A stretch of 64,000 nucleotides of DNA from assembly GCF_900540665.1 (NCBI RefSeq), contig NZ_UQGV01000002.1, positions 1 through 64,000 of the forward strand. Reading direction: 5' to 3'. Positions within the stretch are counted from its first letter, which is position 1. Each line of letters starts with the position of its first letter. Below are positions 11,526 through 20,175 of the stretch, piece by piece. The stretch is from an uncultured Catenibacterium sp. Lineage in GTDB: Bacteria; Bacillota_I; Bacilli_A; Erysipelotrichales; Coprobacillaceae. The position numbers and the translations under genes are program-made. The notes under the pieces are model-generated. The model made no database searches, was not told where the DNA came from, and saw only the letters and a program-made list of their open reading frames with translations.

Positions 11526-14500
11526 TTATTCAATGGATTTTAAAGACTCAACCATATCAACCTGATCGAGGATATGACGCATAGCTAAATTGATGATAAT
11601 CGTAAAGCCGACTGTCATACCAAATGCAATTAAATAGATATAAAGCGGCATTGTACGGATAAATAACATATTATCCATTTCTACCGTTAATACTACAAAA
11701 CGATGAAGGAAATAGCCAAAGAACATACCAAACGATGCTCCAATAAGAGAAAGAATGATATTTTCTCTAAAGATATAGTCACAATATTCTTTTCGACGGA
11801 AACCTAATACCTTGATTGTCGCAATTTCACCTTTACGTTCACCAATGTTGATATTAGTTAAGTTATAAAGAACGATGAAACATAACAATGCAGCACATCC
11901 TGATAATATTGCAACAATAATATTAAGCGAAGACATTCTCTGCTGGAATTCATCAAGTGTGGCTGTAAGTCGCTCCATACTGCCTATATCATGATGATCC
12001 AGGTAATTCTTTAATGTCTTGATATTGGACTTCTTCGTATTCATATCAACATAAAGAATAGAAGCAGATGATTTCATACCAGTTAGATTTTCATAGAATG
12101 TCTTACTCATGTATACCTGATGATTGACATAATGTTCAACAATATTGGACACCTTCACTGTATATTTTGTATTGTCATAAGAGAAAGTCATATTCTCCCC
12201 TTTTTTCACGCCAAGCTTTTCCGCAAGCTTTTGTGAAATAACAACACCATCATCACTCAAGATGATTTTCTTTTTTGTCTTATAATCCTTGAAGTTAATA
12301 AAGCTTTTAATCTCATCCGCATTATCATAGACAATCATCGTACTATAGTAATCTTCACTATTACCAAGTACTGTAACGTTCTGACGATAAGCACCTGTCA
12401 AATTATGCACACCTTCAATACGCTTGATCTTGTTTTCTACTTTCTTTATGTCTTCTATATTACTGTTCAATTTAATCAATGCATCATACTTATATACTTC
12501 GACATATTGTGAAGGAATGATCTTTGAACAGCTGTTTTTAACACCAAACCCTAGCATAATAAGTGCTGTACATCCTGCAATACCAATCACAGACATCCAG
12601 AAACGCTTCTTATAACGGAATAAGTTTCTCATTGTCACCTTCTGATTGAAGTTCAGACGTTTCCAGATAAAAGGTATACGTTCCATTAAAATTCTCTTAC
12701 CTGCTTTAGGTGCTTTAGGACGCATCAAGACAGATGGTGTAGAGACAAGTTCCTGAAGACAGACACTTAATGTTGCAAGTAGTGTGACACCTACAGAAAT
12801 AAGAACAGTCACAAGCGAGATAGACCATTTCTGGACAAGAACAGTTGATTGATTCATTCCATACATTAAGTACTTGAACAAGAAATAGATAATACGAGGG
12901 AATACCTGATTTCCTGCAAGAATACCTAAAATGCAGGCAAAAAATGTTGCTAAGAATGCATAAACAATATATTGCATAATGACATCCTGCTTGCTATAGC
13001 CAAGTGCTCTTAATGTACCACAATAGCTTCTCTGTTCTTCTATCATACGTGTCATAGTAGTCAATGATACTAAAGCGGCAACTAGGAAGAAGATCAATGG
13101 GAATACTTCAGCAATTGAGGCAATCGCCTGCTTATAAGATTCATAAGAGGCAATACCCACATTTTCATTTTTAGTGAGTGAATAAAGAACACCTTTTGGA
13201 ATCTGATTTAATTGCTGCTGTGCCTGGTCAATCTGTGCTTTTGCCCCATCTAATTGCTCCTTAGCAGCATCAAGCTGTACTTTCGCATTATTTTCTGTCA
13301 CTTCAAGCTTGCTTTGCTGGATATTAAGTTCTGCTTCCGCTTCATCTAACTTCGATTGTGCTTTTTCTAACTGAATTCGTCCTTCTAATAACTGACCTAC
13401 ACCTTGAAGCTTATTATTGAAGTTATTCAAGTTTTCATTCAAGTCATTCAAGATCTTTGTGAAAGCATCCTGAGCAGAATCCTTATCCTTTATATTTCCT
13501 AAAGTATCTTTAATAGAATCATGAAGTGCCTTGATTTCCTGATCTATTTTTTTAGTTTCATTATAAGCCTGCTGTGTCGCATTGCTGACCTGAGCTGCTT
13601 TCTTTAAATAAATCTTCTTTTGTTCATAAAACTGAATACGTGCTTCGGCTAACTTGATCTTGCCTTGAGAAATCTGACTATTAAAAGAATCAAGATTGCG
13701 TTTATATTCTTGATATCCTTCTTCATACTGTCTCTTTGCATCATCTAGCTGCGACTGCATATTACCTGTTAATTGATCATATTGATCACTCATTTCTTCA
13801 GATAACGTACTCTTAACACGTGTATTCACTGTTTCAATGAGATTATCATAATCAGATGTAAACATATTGTACTTCTCTGTACCTTCTACATCTACAAGTA
13901 ATGAAGTATAAAGATGATCATTATTTCTTAACTCAGCCACTTTCTTATTTAAACCAAGTTCTCTTGCACCTTCATTTAATACTTCTACAAACCCACTGTT
14001 GGTACCATCACCTAGTGTATTAGTTCCACGGTCAACATTACTAATATAACGAGGATCGTTCACAATACCTACAATCTTATATGTCTTTGTACCATTATCA
14101 TTAGAAAGTTCAATTGTATGTCCCATCTTGTAATTATATTTACCAAGATTGACATCAATGATACATTCATTCTCTTTTTTAGGATAACGTCCCTTTAATA
14201 GTTCAGGACGATCCAGCATCGACTTTTCATATTTTTCCTGTGAGTACACAGTAACGCCTGATTTACCATCTTTATGCGCAAATAAAGCATCAAACTGGTA
14301 ACATGGCACTACTTTCTTTACACCCTTAAGTTTTCTTACCTTTGTGACATCTTCATCAGAAAAGCCAAGTGTCGCAATATAAGTGAGATCGGCATAGTTG
14401 TGACTATTTAAATAAGCGTCAGCACTTGCAGCCATTGTATAAGGGGTATTTCTAAGTCCTGAAAAGACAGTTGCCCCTAAGAATATAATCATAAAGATGG

Positions 14501-14570
14501 AGAAAAAACGTCCTTTTGACTGACTGATGTTCTTAAAGACGGTTTTCCAATAGAATCTCTTTTTTACCAT
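11526..14570 (-). CDS. FtsX-like ABC transporter permease with coiled-coil extracellular domain
   Basis: A 1014-residue membrane protein with one N-terminal transmembrane helix (about residues 22-42), a large extracellular region containing a long Q/K/E-rich coiled coil (about 250-460), then an FtsX-type three-helix block (about 490-610), a further single helix and extracellular domain, and a final FtsX block at the C terminus. This duplicated architecture is known from large Gram-positive MacB/FtsX-type exporters. Its start overlaps the end of the ATP-binding protein gene by seven bases, so they form one transporter. The substrate is unknown; no peptide or resistance gene is adjacent. Confidence 0.9.
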   Translation of the reverse strand: MVKKRFYWKTVFKNISQSKGRFFSIFMIIFLGATVFSGLRNTPYTMAASADAYLNSHNYADLTYIATLGFSDEDVTKVRKLKGVKKVVPCYQFDALFAHKDGKSGVTVYSQEKYEKSMLDRPELLKGRYPKKENECIIDVNLGKYNYKMGHTIELSNDNGTKTYKIVGIVNDPRYISNVDRGTNTLGDGTNSGFVEVLNEGARELGLNKKVAELRNNDHLYTSLLVDVEGTEKYNMFTSDYDNLIETVNTRVKSTLSEEMSDQYDQLTGNMQSQLDDAKRQYEEGYQEYKRNLDSFNSQISQGKIKLAEARIQFYEQKKIYLKKAAQVSNATQQAYNETKKIDQEIKALHDSIKDTLGNIKDKDSAQDAFTKILNDLNENLNNFNNKLQGVGQLLEGRIQLEKAQSKLDEAEAELNIQQSKLEVTENNAKVQLDAAKEQLDGAKAQIDQAQQQLNQIPKGVLYSLTKNENVGIASYESYKQAIASIAEVFPLIFFLVAALVSLTTMTRMIEEQRSYCGTLRALGYSKQDVIMQYIVYAFLATFFACILGILAGNQVFPRIIYFLFKYLMYGMNQSTVLVQKWSISLVTVLISVGVTLLATLSVCLQELVSTPSVLMRPKAPKAGKRILMERIPFIWKRLNFNQKVTMRNLFRYKKRFWMSVIGIAGCTALIMLGFGVKNSCSKIIPSQYVEVYKYDALIKLNSNIEDIKKVENKIKRIEGVHNLTGAYRQNVTVLGNSEDYYSTMIVYDNADEIKSFINFKDYKTKKKIILSDDGVVISQKLAEKLGVKKGENMTFSYDNTKYTVKVSNIVEHYVNHQVYMSKTFYENLTGMKSSASILYVDMNTKKSNIKTLKNYLDHHDIGSMERLTATLDEFQQRMSSLNIIVAILSGCAALLCFIVLYNLTNINIGERKGEIATIKVLGFRRKEYCDYIFRENIILSLIGASFGMFFGYFLHRFVVLTVEMDNMLFIRTMPLYIYLIAFGMTVGFTIIINLAMRHILDQVDMVESLKSIE

Positions 14571-15268
14571 TCAATATTATCGATGGATTCAGGATGTTCA
14601 TTATATTCCTGTTTTTCCACTTTTCCATTCTTAAGATGAATGACCTGATCAGCCATTGGGGCAAGAGCCGAGTTATGTGTAATAACGATTACAGTCATTC
14701 CATAGTTATCACACATGCTTCTTAACAAGCCAAGAATTGATTTACCTGTCTGATAATCAAGTGCACCTGTTGGTTCATCACAGAGTAATAATTTAGGATT
14801 CTTAGCGATAGCACGAGCAATGGCCACACGCTGCTGTTCACCACCTGATAACTGTGCTGGGAAGTTATCTTTACGTCCTCCAAGTCCTACACGTTCTAGA
14901 ATATCTAATGAATTGAGTGGATCCTTAGAAATCTGAGAAGCAAGTTCTACATTTTCTAATGCTGTTAAGTTCTGGACAAGATTATAGAACTGGAATACAA
15001 ATCCAATATCATCTCTTCTATAATCCGTTAATTGTTTATCATCATACGTCGCAATATTATGTCCATCTACAAGAATAGTCCCACTTGTAGGTGTATCCAT
15101 ACCACCTAGCATATTTAATATTGTAGTTTTACCGGCACCAGAGGCACCTACTATGACTGTGAATTCACCTTTATTCACCTTAAAGTTCACACCATTATTT
15201 GCATAAATAGTGACATCACCCATAGTATAGCTTTTCACAACATTCTTTAGTTCAATAAATGCATCCAT
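14564..15268 (-). CDS. ABC transporter ATP-binding protein (MacB/LolD type)
   Basis: ATPase partner of the FtsX-like permease, about 234 residues. Walker [10 protein letters not shown], signature [14 protein letters not shown], Walker [12 protein letters not shown] and the H-loop VITHN are all present. An upstream in-frame start at 15331 would add 21 residues, but the ATG at 15268 has GGAGG seven bases upstream and matches family length. The pair lies between nusG and rplK, an unusual place for a transporter. Confidence 0.93.
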   Translation of the reverse strand: MDAFIELKNVVKSYTMGDVTIYANNGVNFKVNKGEFTVIVGASGAGKTTILNMLGGMDTPTSGTILVDGHNIATYDDKQLTDYRRDDIGFVFQFYNLVQNLTALENVELASQISKDPLNSLDILERVGLGGRKDNFPAQLSGGEQQRVAIARAIAKNPKLLLCDEPTGALDYQTGKSILGLLRSMCDNYGMTVIVITHNSALAPMADQVIHLKNGKVEKQEYNEHPESIDNIEW

Positions 15269-15287
15269 ACATTTCCCTCCTAATAAT

Positions 15288-15316
15288 ATTGTAAGTGATA
15301 CCATTTTTATCTTCAA
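15288..15316 (-). promoter_or_regulatory. Putative promoter of the ABC transporter
   Basis: Minus-strand TTGAAG (15311-15316), 17-base spacer and TACAAT (15288-15293) lie just upstream of the ATPase ribosome-binding site. The 5' UTR would be only about a dozen bases before the ribosome-binding site. Confidence 0.5.
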
Positions 15317-15318
15317 GC

Positions 15319-15345
15319 ACAAAAAAGACATGCTTATGCATGCTT
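15319..15345 (-). terminator. Weak terminator overlapping the nusG stop
   Basis: Minus-strand CATGC-ATAA-GCATG followed by TCTTTTTT overlaps the last codons of nusG. The stem is short (5 bp) but the U-rich tail is good, which suggests that the nusG transcript partly ends before the ABC genes. Confidence 0.5.
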
Positions 15346-15945
15346 CTGTTCTTCAATCTTCTTAAGCTGAATTAATTCCAAATCAATAGGAGTAAGGTTA
15401 CCTAAGAAATCAACAAGTACTGTTGCAGTTTCTTTTTCTTTATCAATAGATTCTACCTTACCACTCTTAGATGCGAATGGACCAGCAAGAACTTCTACAT
15501 AATCACCTTCAACAAAATCAACTTCTACAGCTGTAGTTTGGATACCCATTGACTTTAAGATTGGATCTAATTCTCTCTTATTGACTGGGAAAGGTTTAGC
15601 CCCTCCACCTGATGAACCGATAAATCCTGTAACACCTGGTGTATTACGGACAATATACCAAGCTTCATCAGTCATAACCATTTCTACAAGAACGTAACCA
15701 GGGAACATATTAACTGTCTTGTTCACTTTCTTACCATTCTTGATTTCAGTTTCAACATGTTCTGGAATAACAATATTGAAAAGGATATTCTGAAGTCCCA
15801 TTGATTCAACACGTTTTTCAAGGTTTTCTTTTACTTTATTTTCATGACCTGAATATGTATTAACTACATACCACTGTCTACCCTCGTTATTGGAATCATG
15901 TGTTTCTTCAGTATTTTCTACTTTAGTTTCTAATTCTTCTGCCAT
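15334..15945 (-). CDS. nusG: Transcription termination/antitermination factor NusG
   Basis: Binds RNA polymerase and modulates pausing, termination and coupling to ribosomes. It has 203 residues: an acidic N-terminal extension (about 25 residues), the NGN domain starting WYVVNTYSGHENKV and including FPGYVLVEM, and a C-terminal KOW domain (FVEGDYVEVLAGPFASKSG). It follows secE by one base, the universal secE-nusG arrangement. Normally rplK would follow; here an ABC transporter intervenes. Confidence 0.98.
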   Translation of the reverse strand: MAEELETKVENTEETHDSNNEGRQWYVVNTYSGHENKVKENLEKRVESMGLQNILFNIVIPEHVETEIKNGKKVNKTVNMFPGYVLVEMVMTDEAWYIVRNTPGVTGFIGSSGGGAKPFPVNKRELDPILKSMGIQTTAVEVDFVEGDYVEVLAGPFASKSGKVESIDKEKETATVLVDFLGNLTPIDLELIQLKKIEEQKHA

Positions 15946-15946
15946 A

Positions 15947-16246
15947 TTAACTTAACCCCAATGTCTTTAAAATTAATGCAATTAATGCATCTGCGCCATA
16001 GAAATAAACTCCAAGAACTACTGTAAATGCAAGTACTACAAATGCATCACGAGCTAATTCTTTCTTTGTGAGCCAATGAACATTCTTAATTTCCTGACGA
16101 ATACCTTTTAGAGAAAACCATTCTTTGAATTTTAATGGATTCTTATCTTCTTGTTCTTCTAAACGTCTTTGACGTTCTAACTTCTTTGCTTTTCTAAGCT
16201 CTTTGCGTTCCTGCTTAAGCTTTTCTTTTCTAGCCTTATCGTCCAT
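15947..16246 (-). CDS. secE: Preprotein translocase subunit SecE
   Basis: Small essential subunit of the SecYEG channel, 99 residues. The N-terminal half is highly charged (Lys/Arg/Glu-rich), then comes the amphipathic segment (IRQEIKNVHWLTKKEL) and a single C-terminal transmembrane helix (about residues 71-93). It lies between rpmG and nusG as expected. The extended charged N terminus is longer than the minimal Bacillus form. Confidence 0.95.
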   Translation of the reverse strand: MDDKARKEKLKQERKELRKAKKLERQRRLEEQEDKNPLKFKEWFSLKGIRQEIKNVHWLTKKELARDAFVVLAFTVVLGVYFYGADALIALILKTLGLS

Positions 16247-16259
16247 GGATGCAGCCTCC

Positions 16260-16409
16260 TTATTTTGATTCTCTATGTATCGTATGCTTACCGCATTTCT
16301 TGCAGTACTTACGTAATTCTAAACGTTTTACATTTGTTCTGTTATTCTTATAAACTGAATAATTACGTGATAAGCATTCCGTGCATACTAAGATTACTTT
16401 TTCTCTCAT
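16260..16409 (-). CDS. rpmG: 50S ribosomal protein L33 (zinc-binding type)
   Basis: A 49-residue ribosomal protein read directly from the sequence, starting [12 protein letters not shown] and ending [10 protein letters not shown]. It keeps both CxxC pairs (CTEC and CKKC), so it is the zinc-binding (C+) form of L33. It lies between sigH and secE in the usual rpmG-secE-nusG order, with GGAG-type sequence before the ATG. Confidence 0.95.
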   Translation of the reverse strand: MREKVILVCTECLSRNYSVYKNNRTNVKRLELRKYCKKCGKHTIHRESK

Positions 16410-16457
16410 CTTATCACTCCTTAACCTAAATTAATTTATCATAAATACACAATATCG

Positions 16458-17084
16458 TCAATTGATAATTAAGAACTCCCCTAAGGGATGTGCTCTTAAT
16501 TTAGTCATCACACGATAAACACTGTTATAAACACATTTTATTGAAATATTGAGCATCAATGCGACCTCTTTTTCAGAATAACCTAACAAAACAAGATGAA
16601 AGATTTTCTGATCTCTGTCTGAGGTCTCATTCTGGATAATCGCATACACAAGTTCCCAGACTTTTTCTAAATCCTGTGCTTTTTGTGGAGAATACTCCAC
16701 TCTTTGATCTGCAATCAATTCACCATAAGTACGTGAATCTTCATAATTCACAATCCTATCAAGAGAGATGGCTTTCTTTTCATAACGTGTGAAGAAAGTA
16801 TATTGCTTCTTAAGTAATGACTGCATCTTCTTAATAATACAGCTTCTCGCATATACTTCAAACGTTGTATCCTGGTCTTCACGATAACTCCAGAAAACTT
16901 TTTCAAAAGTAATCATCCCTACCTGCAATAAATCCTGTGCTTCTAAAGACATAGATGAGATATACTTCATCTTTCTCATCACTGTATTGACTAAAGCATC
17001 ATAAAATGAATACAAGCAACGCAATGCGACAGGATCATTGGATCTTGCTAAATAAATTAATTCCCTTAATATACGATCATCCAT
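16458..17084 (-). CDS. sigH: RNA polymerase sigma factor, SigH-like
   Basis: A 208-residue sigma-70 family factor. Region 2 is recognisable as DLLQVGMITFEKVFWSYRE with the -10-binding helix downstream, and the C-terminal region 4 helix-turn-helix is YSEKEVALMLNISIKCVYNSV. The position between rlmB and rpmG matches sigH of Bacillus, which controls early stationary-phase and competence genes there. Divergence is substantial, so its regulon in this organism is unknown. No Shine-Dalgarno problem or truncation is visible. Confidence 0.8.
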   Translation of the reverse strand: MDDRILRELIYLARSNDPVALRCLYSFYDALVNTVMRKMKYISSMSLEAQDLLQVGMITFEKVFWSYREDQDTTFEVYARSCIIKKMQSLLKKQYTFFTRYEKKAISLDRIVNYEDSRTYGELIADQRVEYSPQKAQDLEKVWELVYAIIQNETSDRDQKIFHLVLLGYSEKEVALMLNISIKCVYNSVYRVMTKLRAHPLGEFLIIN

Positions 17085-17098
17085 AGATCATCCTCCTC

Positions 17099-17824
17099 TT
17101 AGAGAGGATGACGTGAGTTATATACCTGATAAAGTAATACGGCTGTTGCAACAGATGCATTGAGTGAATTGACATGACCTACCATTGGTAGAATGACATT
17201 CATATCACAATGTTCTTTTACTAAGCGAGAAATACCAAATCCTTCTGATCCAATCACAAGAACAAGTGGCATATTATAATCTACAGCACGATAATCTGTA
17301 GAATTATCTAATTCACATCCTACAACCCAGAATCCTTCTTTCTTTAAAGAATCAAGGGTACGAGATAAATTAGTTACCTGTGCAACAGGAACATGGTCAA
17401 TAGCACCTGTAGATACTTTTGCAACTGTCGCATTTAAGCCAACAGAGCGCTTCTTACCAATGATAACACCATCTACACCAATTGCATCACATGTACGAAT
17501 AATAGCCCCTAGGTTGTGAGGATCTTCCATACCATCAAGCATTAATAATAATGGCTGCTTTCCTTCTGGAATGTTACGTACGATATCTTCTAAAGGTGTA
17601 TAGTCATACCCGTCAATCAAAGCCATAACACCTTGATGGTTTACATTCCCTACAAGTTTAATAAAGCCATTTTTATCCGTCATCCTCATTTTTATATTAT
17701 TCTTGCGACACAACTTCACAATATCATCATTCTTTGACTGGTTCTGAATCATTACTTCATAAACCTGTCTTGGTCCTGTTAATAGTTCTCTGACGGTGTT
17801 TTTACCATAAATCCATTCTTTCAC
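17099..17824 (-). CDS. rlmB: 23S rRNA (guanosine-2'-O-)-methyltransferase RlmB family
   Basis: A SPOUT-class (TrmH family) RNA methyltransferase of 241 residues. An N-terminal L30e-like substrate-binding domain (IYGKNTVRELL...) is followed by the trefoil-knot catalytic domain with LDGMEDPHNLGAIIRTCDAIG, VIGSEGFGISRLV and SLNASVATAVLLY. By family it methylates the ribose of a guanosine in 23S rRNA. It overlaps mrnC by four bases (ATGA), part of the cysS-mrnC-rlmB-sigH block conserved in Bacillota; yacP, usually next, is absent here. Confidence 0.93.
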   Translation of the reverse strand: MKEWIYGKNTVRELLTGPRQVYEVMIQNQSKNDDIVKLCRKNNIKMRMTDKNGFIKLVGNVNHQGVMALIDGYDYTPLEDIVRNIPEGKQPLLLMLDGMEDPHNLGAIIRTCDAIGVDGVIIGKKRSVGLNATVAKVSTGAIDHVPVAQVTNLSRTLDSLKKEGFWVVGCELDNSTDYRAVDYNMPLVLVIGSEGFGISRLVKEHCDMNVILPMVGHVNSLNASVATAVLLYQVYNSRHPL

Positions 17825-18219
17825 TTTGTCACTTCCTCTTCTTCCACATATTTCTTAAATAATTCAAATATTTCATCTAATCTTTCTGTCTGCTTAGTGA
17901 GATAAAGATGTCCAACCATCGATTCAAAACCAGAAGACTGGTTATGAACAACAACTGTTTTATTCTTTACTGAATGTCCTTTGCAGTTACGTCCACGCTT
18001 GAATAAGCGCACTTCTTCTTCAGTGAAGAAATTTTGAGAAAGGGCATATTTCATAAAACCTGCATGGGCATAAGCACTGACATACTTGATAGAAGCTTTC
18101 TGTAATTCATGAGGCTTCATAATTCCCTTCTCAGTGAGTAAATATTCACGGACATATACTTCAAAGACTGCATCACCTAAATAAGCGACAGCAAGTGCAT
18201 TCATTAGCTCTGGACGCAT
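17821..18219 (-). CDS. mrnC: Mini-ribonuclease III (23S rRNA 3' maturation)
   Basis: A 132-residue RNase III-like enzyme lacking the double-stranded RNA binding domain. The catalytic RNase III signature appears as AYLGDAVFEVYVREYL near the N terminus, with further acidic residues towards the end. Mini-III trims 23S rRNA precursors in Bacillus. It overlaps cysS by one base and rlmB by four, so the three are one transcription and translation unit. Confidence 0.93.
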   Translation of the reverse strand: MRPELMNALAVAYLGDAVFEVYVREYLLTEKGIMKPHELQKASIKYVSAYAHAGFMKYALSQNFFTEEEVRLFKRGRNCKGHSVKNKTVVVHNQSSGFESMVGHLYLTKQTERLDEIFELFKKYVEEEEVTK

Positions 18220-19562
18220 TAGAGAATGCCTCTTTCAGTTAATTCTTTTCTAACACGGTCTGCTTCATCAAAGTTCTTTTCTTTCTTATAAGCATTCCAT
18301 TCTTCATATAAAGCGATATCTTCTTCACTTAACTTTGTACCTTCAAATAAGAAACCTAAAACATCACCCATCTTTACAAGTGTTGCATATTCAGTCGCAA
18401 TGACATCATTGTCTTTTTCTCTAACACGCATCACCTGATTGAGTACTTTTACCTGATCGAGAATCTGTGTTAAAGCAAGTGAAGTATTTAAGTCATCTTC
18501 TAATGCATTCACCATAGCATCCACAGTTGCCTTCTTATAATCATGAGCAGGAACATGGTTCACCTGTAAATATAAAGACGCATTCTTAGTCGCATTTTCT
18601 ACTTTAGATACTTCTTTACGTACTCCTGCAATGACATCATCAGTCATATTCAAAGGGTTACGATAGTGAGTAGATAACATCAACCATTTAAATACATTGC
18701 ATCCAAATTCTACAATTAAATCTTTAGCCCATAAAACATTACCTAAAGACTTAGACATCTTTTCACCATCGATATTGATCATCTGGTTATGCATCCAATA
18801 GTTTGCGATTGGATGACCATTATAAGCCATAGACTGAGCAATTTCATTTTCATGATGAGGGAACTTTAAATCCTGTCCTCCACCATGGATATCAATCTTA
18901 CCATCCTTGAATAACTTATTGATCATAACAACACATTCAGTATGCCATCCTGGTCTACCTTTTGACCAAGGTGTATTAAACTGAATACCTTCATCTGTCT
19001 TCTTCCATAATGCGAAGTCAGTTGTACTTTCTTTCTTCTTGTCATCAGCAGAAAGAGTACGATCACTTGCACCCGCAATAAGGTCTTCTACTTTAATGCC
19101 TGATAACATGCCATATTCTTTAACCTTAGTGACACGGAAATAAACATCTCCATCTACTTCATAAGCATAACCCTTGTCAATAAGAGCCTGGATGAAATCA
19201 ATGATTTCAGGCATAGTTTCAGTTACTCTTGGTTTATATGTAGGATCTTCAATATTTAATCCTGCTCTTACATCTTCATATGCCTTGATATATTTATCAG
19301 TGAGTTCCTTTTCTGTAATACCTTCTGCTTTAGCGGCTTTGATGATCTTATCATCTACATCTGTATAGTTAGATACAAAAGTCACGTCATTCCCTAAATA
19401 TTCAAAAGTACGTCTTAATACATCAAATACGATCATTGGGCGTGTATTCCCAATATGAGCATGATTATAAACTGTAGGACCACAAATATAGATAGAAACT
19501 TTACCTTCTTCAATAGGCTTAAATTCTTCTTTTTTGTTTGTTAATGTGTTAAATAATCTCAT
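18219..19562 (-). CDS. cysS: Cysteinyl-tRNA synthetase
   Basis: Charges tRNA-Cys with cysteine. About 447 residues, class I synthetase with HAHIGNTRP (HIGH motif), EKMSKSLGN (KMSKS) and zinc ligands in CGPTVYN and WHTECVVM / HHENEIAQS. The frame is open to 19625 but the ATG at 19562 has GAGGAGG a few bases upstream and gives the usual MRLFNTLT start. Just upstream lies a T-box leader with a UGC specifier, so expression should rise when tRNA-Cys is uncharged. Confidence 0.98.
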   Translation of the reverse strand: MRLFNTLTNKKEEFKPIEEGKVSIYICGPTVYNHAHIGNTRPMIVFDVLRRTFEYLGNDVTFVSNYTDVDDKIIKAAKAEGITEKELTDKYIKAYEDVRAGLNIEDPTYKPRVTETMPEIIDFIQALIDKGYAYEVDGDVYFRVTKVKEYGMLSGIKVEDLIAGASDRTLSADDKKKESTTDFALWKKTDEGIQFNTPWSKGRPGWHTECVVMINKLFKDGKIDIHGGGQDLKFPHHENEIAQSMAYNGHPIANYWMHNQMINIDGEKMSKSLGNVLWAKDLIVEFGCNVFKWLMLSTHYRNPLNMTDDVIAGVRKEVSKVENATKNASLYLQVNHVPAHDYKKATVDAMVNALEDDLNTSLALTQILDQVKVLNQVMRVREKDNDVIATEYATLVKMGDVLGFLFEGTKLSEEDIALYEEWNAYKKEKNFDEADRVRKELTERGIL

Positions 19563-19574
19563 AACATCCTCCTC

Positions 19575-19760
19575 AAATAAAAAAAGCTCATGATAAAGAC
19601 AATCCACCTTACCATAGCTTTTCACTCTTAACGCAAGTCAAACGTTCTTTCTTTCAAAAAGACTCAGATGGGTGCATCCTAGAACCTTCCACTAGATGCT
19701 TGCACCATCTCATCCTCGCTGTAAGCTTCTTGTTCTATTCATTCTCATCTATAATTTATT
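19575..19760 (-). ncRNA. T-box riboswitch (tRNA-Cys specific) upstream of cysS
   Basis: Read on the minus strand, the leader has Stem I elements AGCGAG and GGTGCAAGC, then GGA-TGC-ACC...TGAGTC, in which TGC (19674-19676) is the specifier codon for cysteine. Next come the T-box core AAGGTGGATTGTC (19598-19610), with the UGGA that would pair with the NCCA end of a tRNA carrying U73, and a terminator. Each element is where T-box leaders carry it. The T-box core is slightly divergent from the consensus AGGGTGGNACCGCG. Confidence 0.82.
19579..19620 (-). terminator. T-box regulated terminator of cysS
   Basis: Minus-strand stem AGCTATG/CATGAGCT encloses the T-box core and is followed by TTTTTTT, right before the cysS ribosome-binding site. 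Uncharged tRNA-Cys should favour the antiterminator that disrupts it. Confidence 0.7.
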
Positions 19761-19762
19761 TC

Positions 19763-19791
19763 ACTATATCAAATTATCGTCTATTCTTCAA
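19763..19791 (-). promoter_or_regulatory. Putative cysS promoter
   Basis: Minus-strand TTGAAG (19786-19791), a 17-base spacer and TATAGT (19763-19768) lie immediately upstream of the T-box leader. Spacing is ideal for the housekeeping sigma factor. Confidence 0.65.
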
Positions 19792-19805
19792 GACAAACGC
19801 CTTTC

Positions 19806-20126
19806 TTATTTCTTTGTATCAGTTAATTTTTTTGAAAGCTTATCAAGTCCCTTGGATGTAAGAGAAAGACTTTTGGCCCCAAAGTCCTTTAAATCATTCA
19901 TACCATCCTTGAATTCTTCTGTCTCTGTGACCTTTTTTATACCATCTTTTGCTTTCTTATAGGCGTCTGATTCAGAAATAGTAGTTGCTGCCTCTTTCGC
20001 ACGATTGGCACACTTATTAATGTTCTCTTCGCTTAGTATTTCTTCTGTATTCTCTTTTACCTTCTGAATACCCTTTTGTACTTCTTCACTTTCAGCAAAT
20101 TCTTTCACTTTATCTAATATACTCAT
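19806..20126 (-). CDS. Small helical hypothetical protein (YtxH-like/apolipoprotein-like)
   Basis: About 106 residues, very rich in Lys, Glu, Ala and Ser, predicted as continuous amphipathic helix (repeats of the type VKEFAESEEVQKGIQKVKENTEE). There is no signal peptide, membrane segment or cysteine pair. The second ATG (20126) is chosen because AGGAG lies nine bases upstream; the first ATG (20135) abuts it. It sits between the glgA terminator and the cysS promoter and is probably monocistronic. Such proteins occur in many Bacillota as stress or surface-associated helical proteins; no function is assigned. Confidence 0.7.
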   Translation of the reverse strand: MSILDKVKEFAESEEVQKGIQKVKENTEEILSEENINKCANRAKEAATTISESDAYKKAKDGIKKVTETEEFKDGMNDLKDFGAKSLSLTSKGLDKLSKKLTDTKK

Positions 20127-20146
20127 AGTTCTCATCTCCTAAGGAA

Positions 20147-20172
20147 AAAGATGGAGGAACCCCTCCATCTTT
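20147..20172 (-). terminator. Terminator after glgA
   Basis: Perfect 11-bp stem AAAGATGGAGG/CCTCCATCTTT with a 4-nt loop directly downstream of the glgA stop, followed by a short T-run on the minus strand. It ends the glycogen operon. Confidence 0.85.
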
Positions 20173-20175
20173 GTA

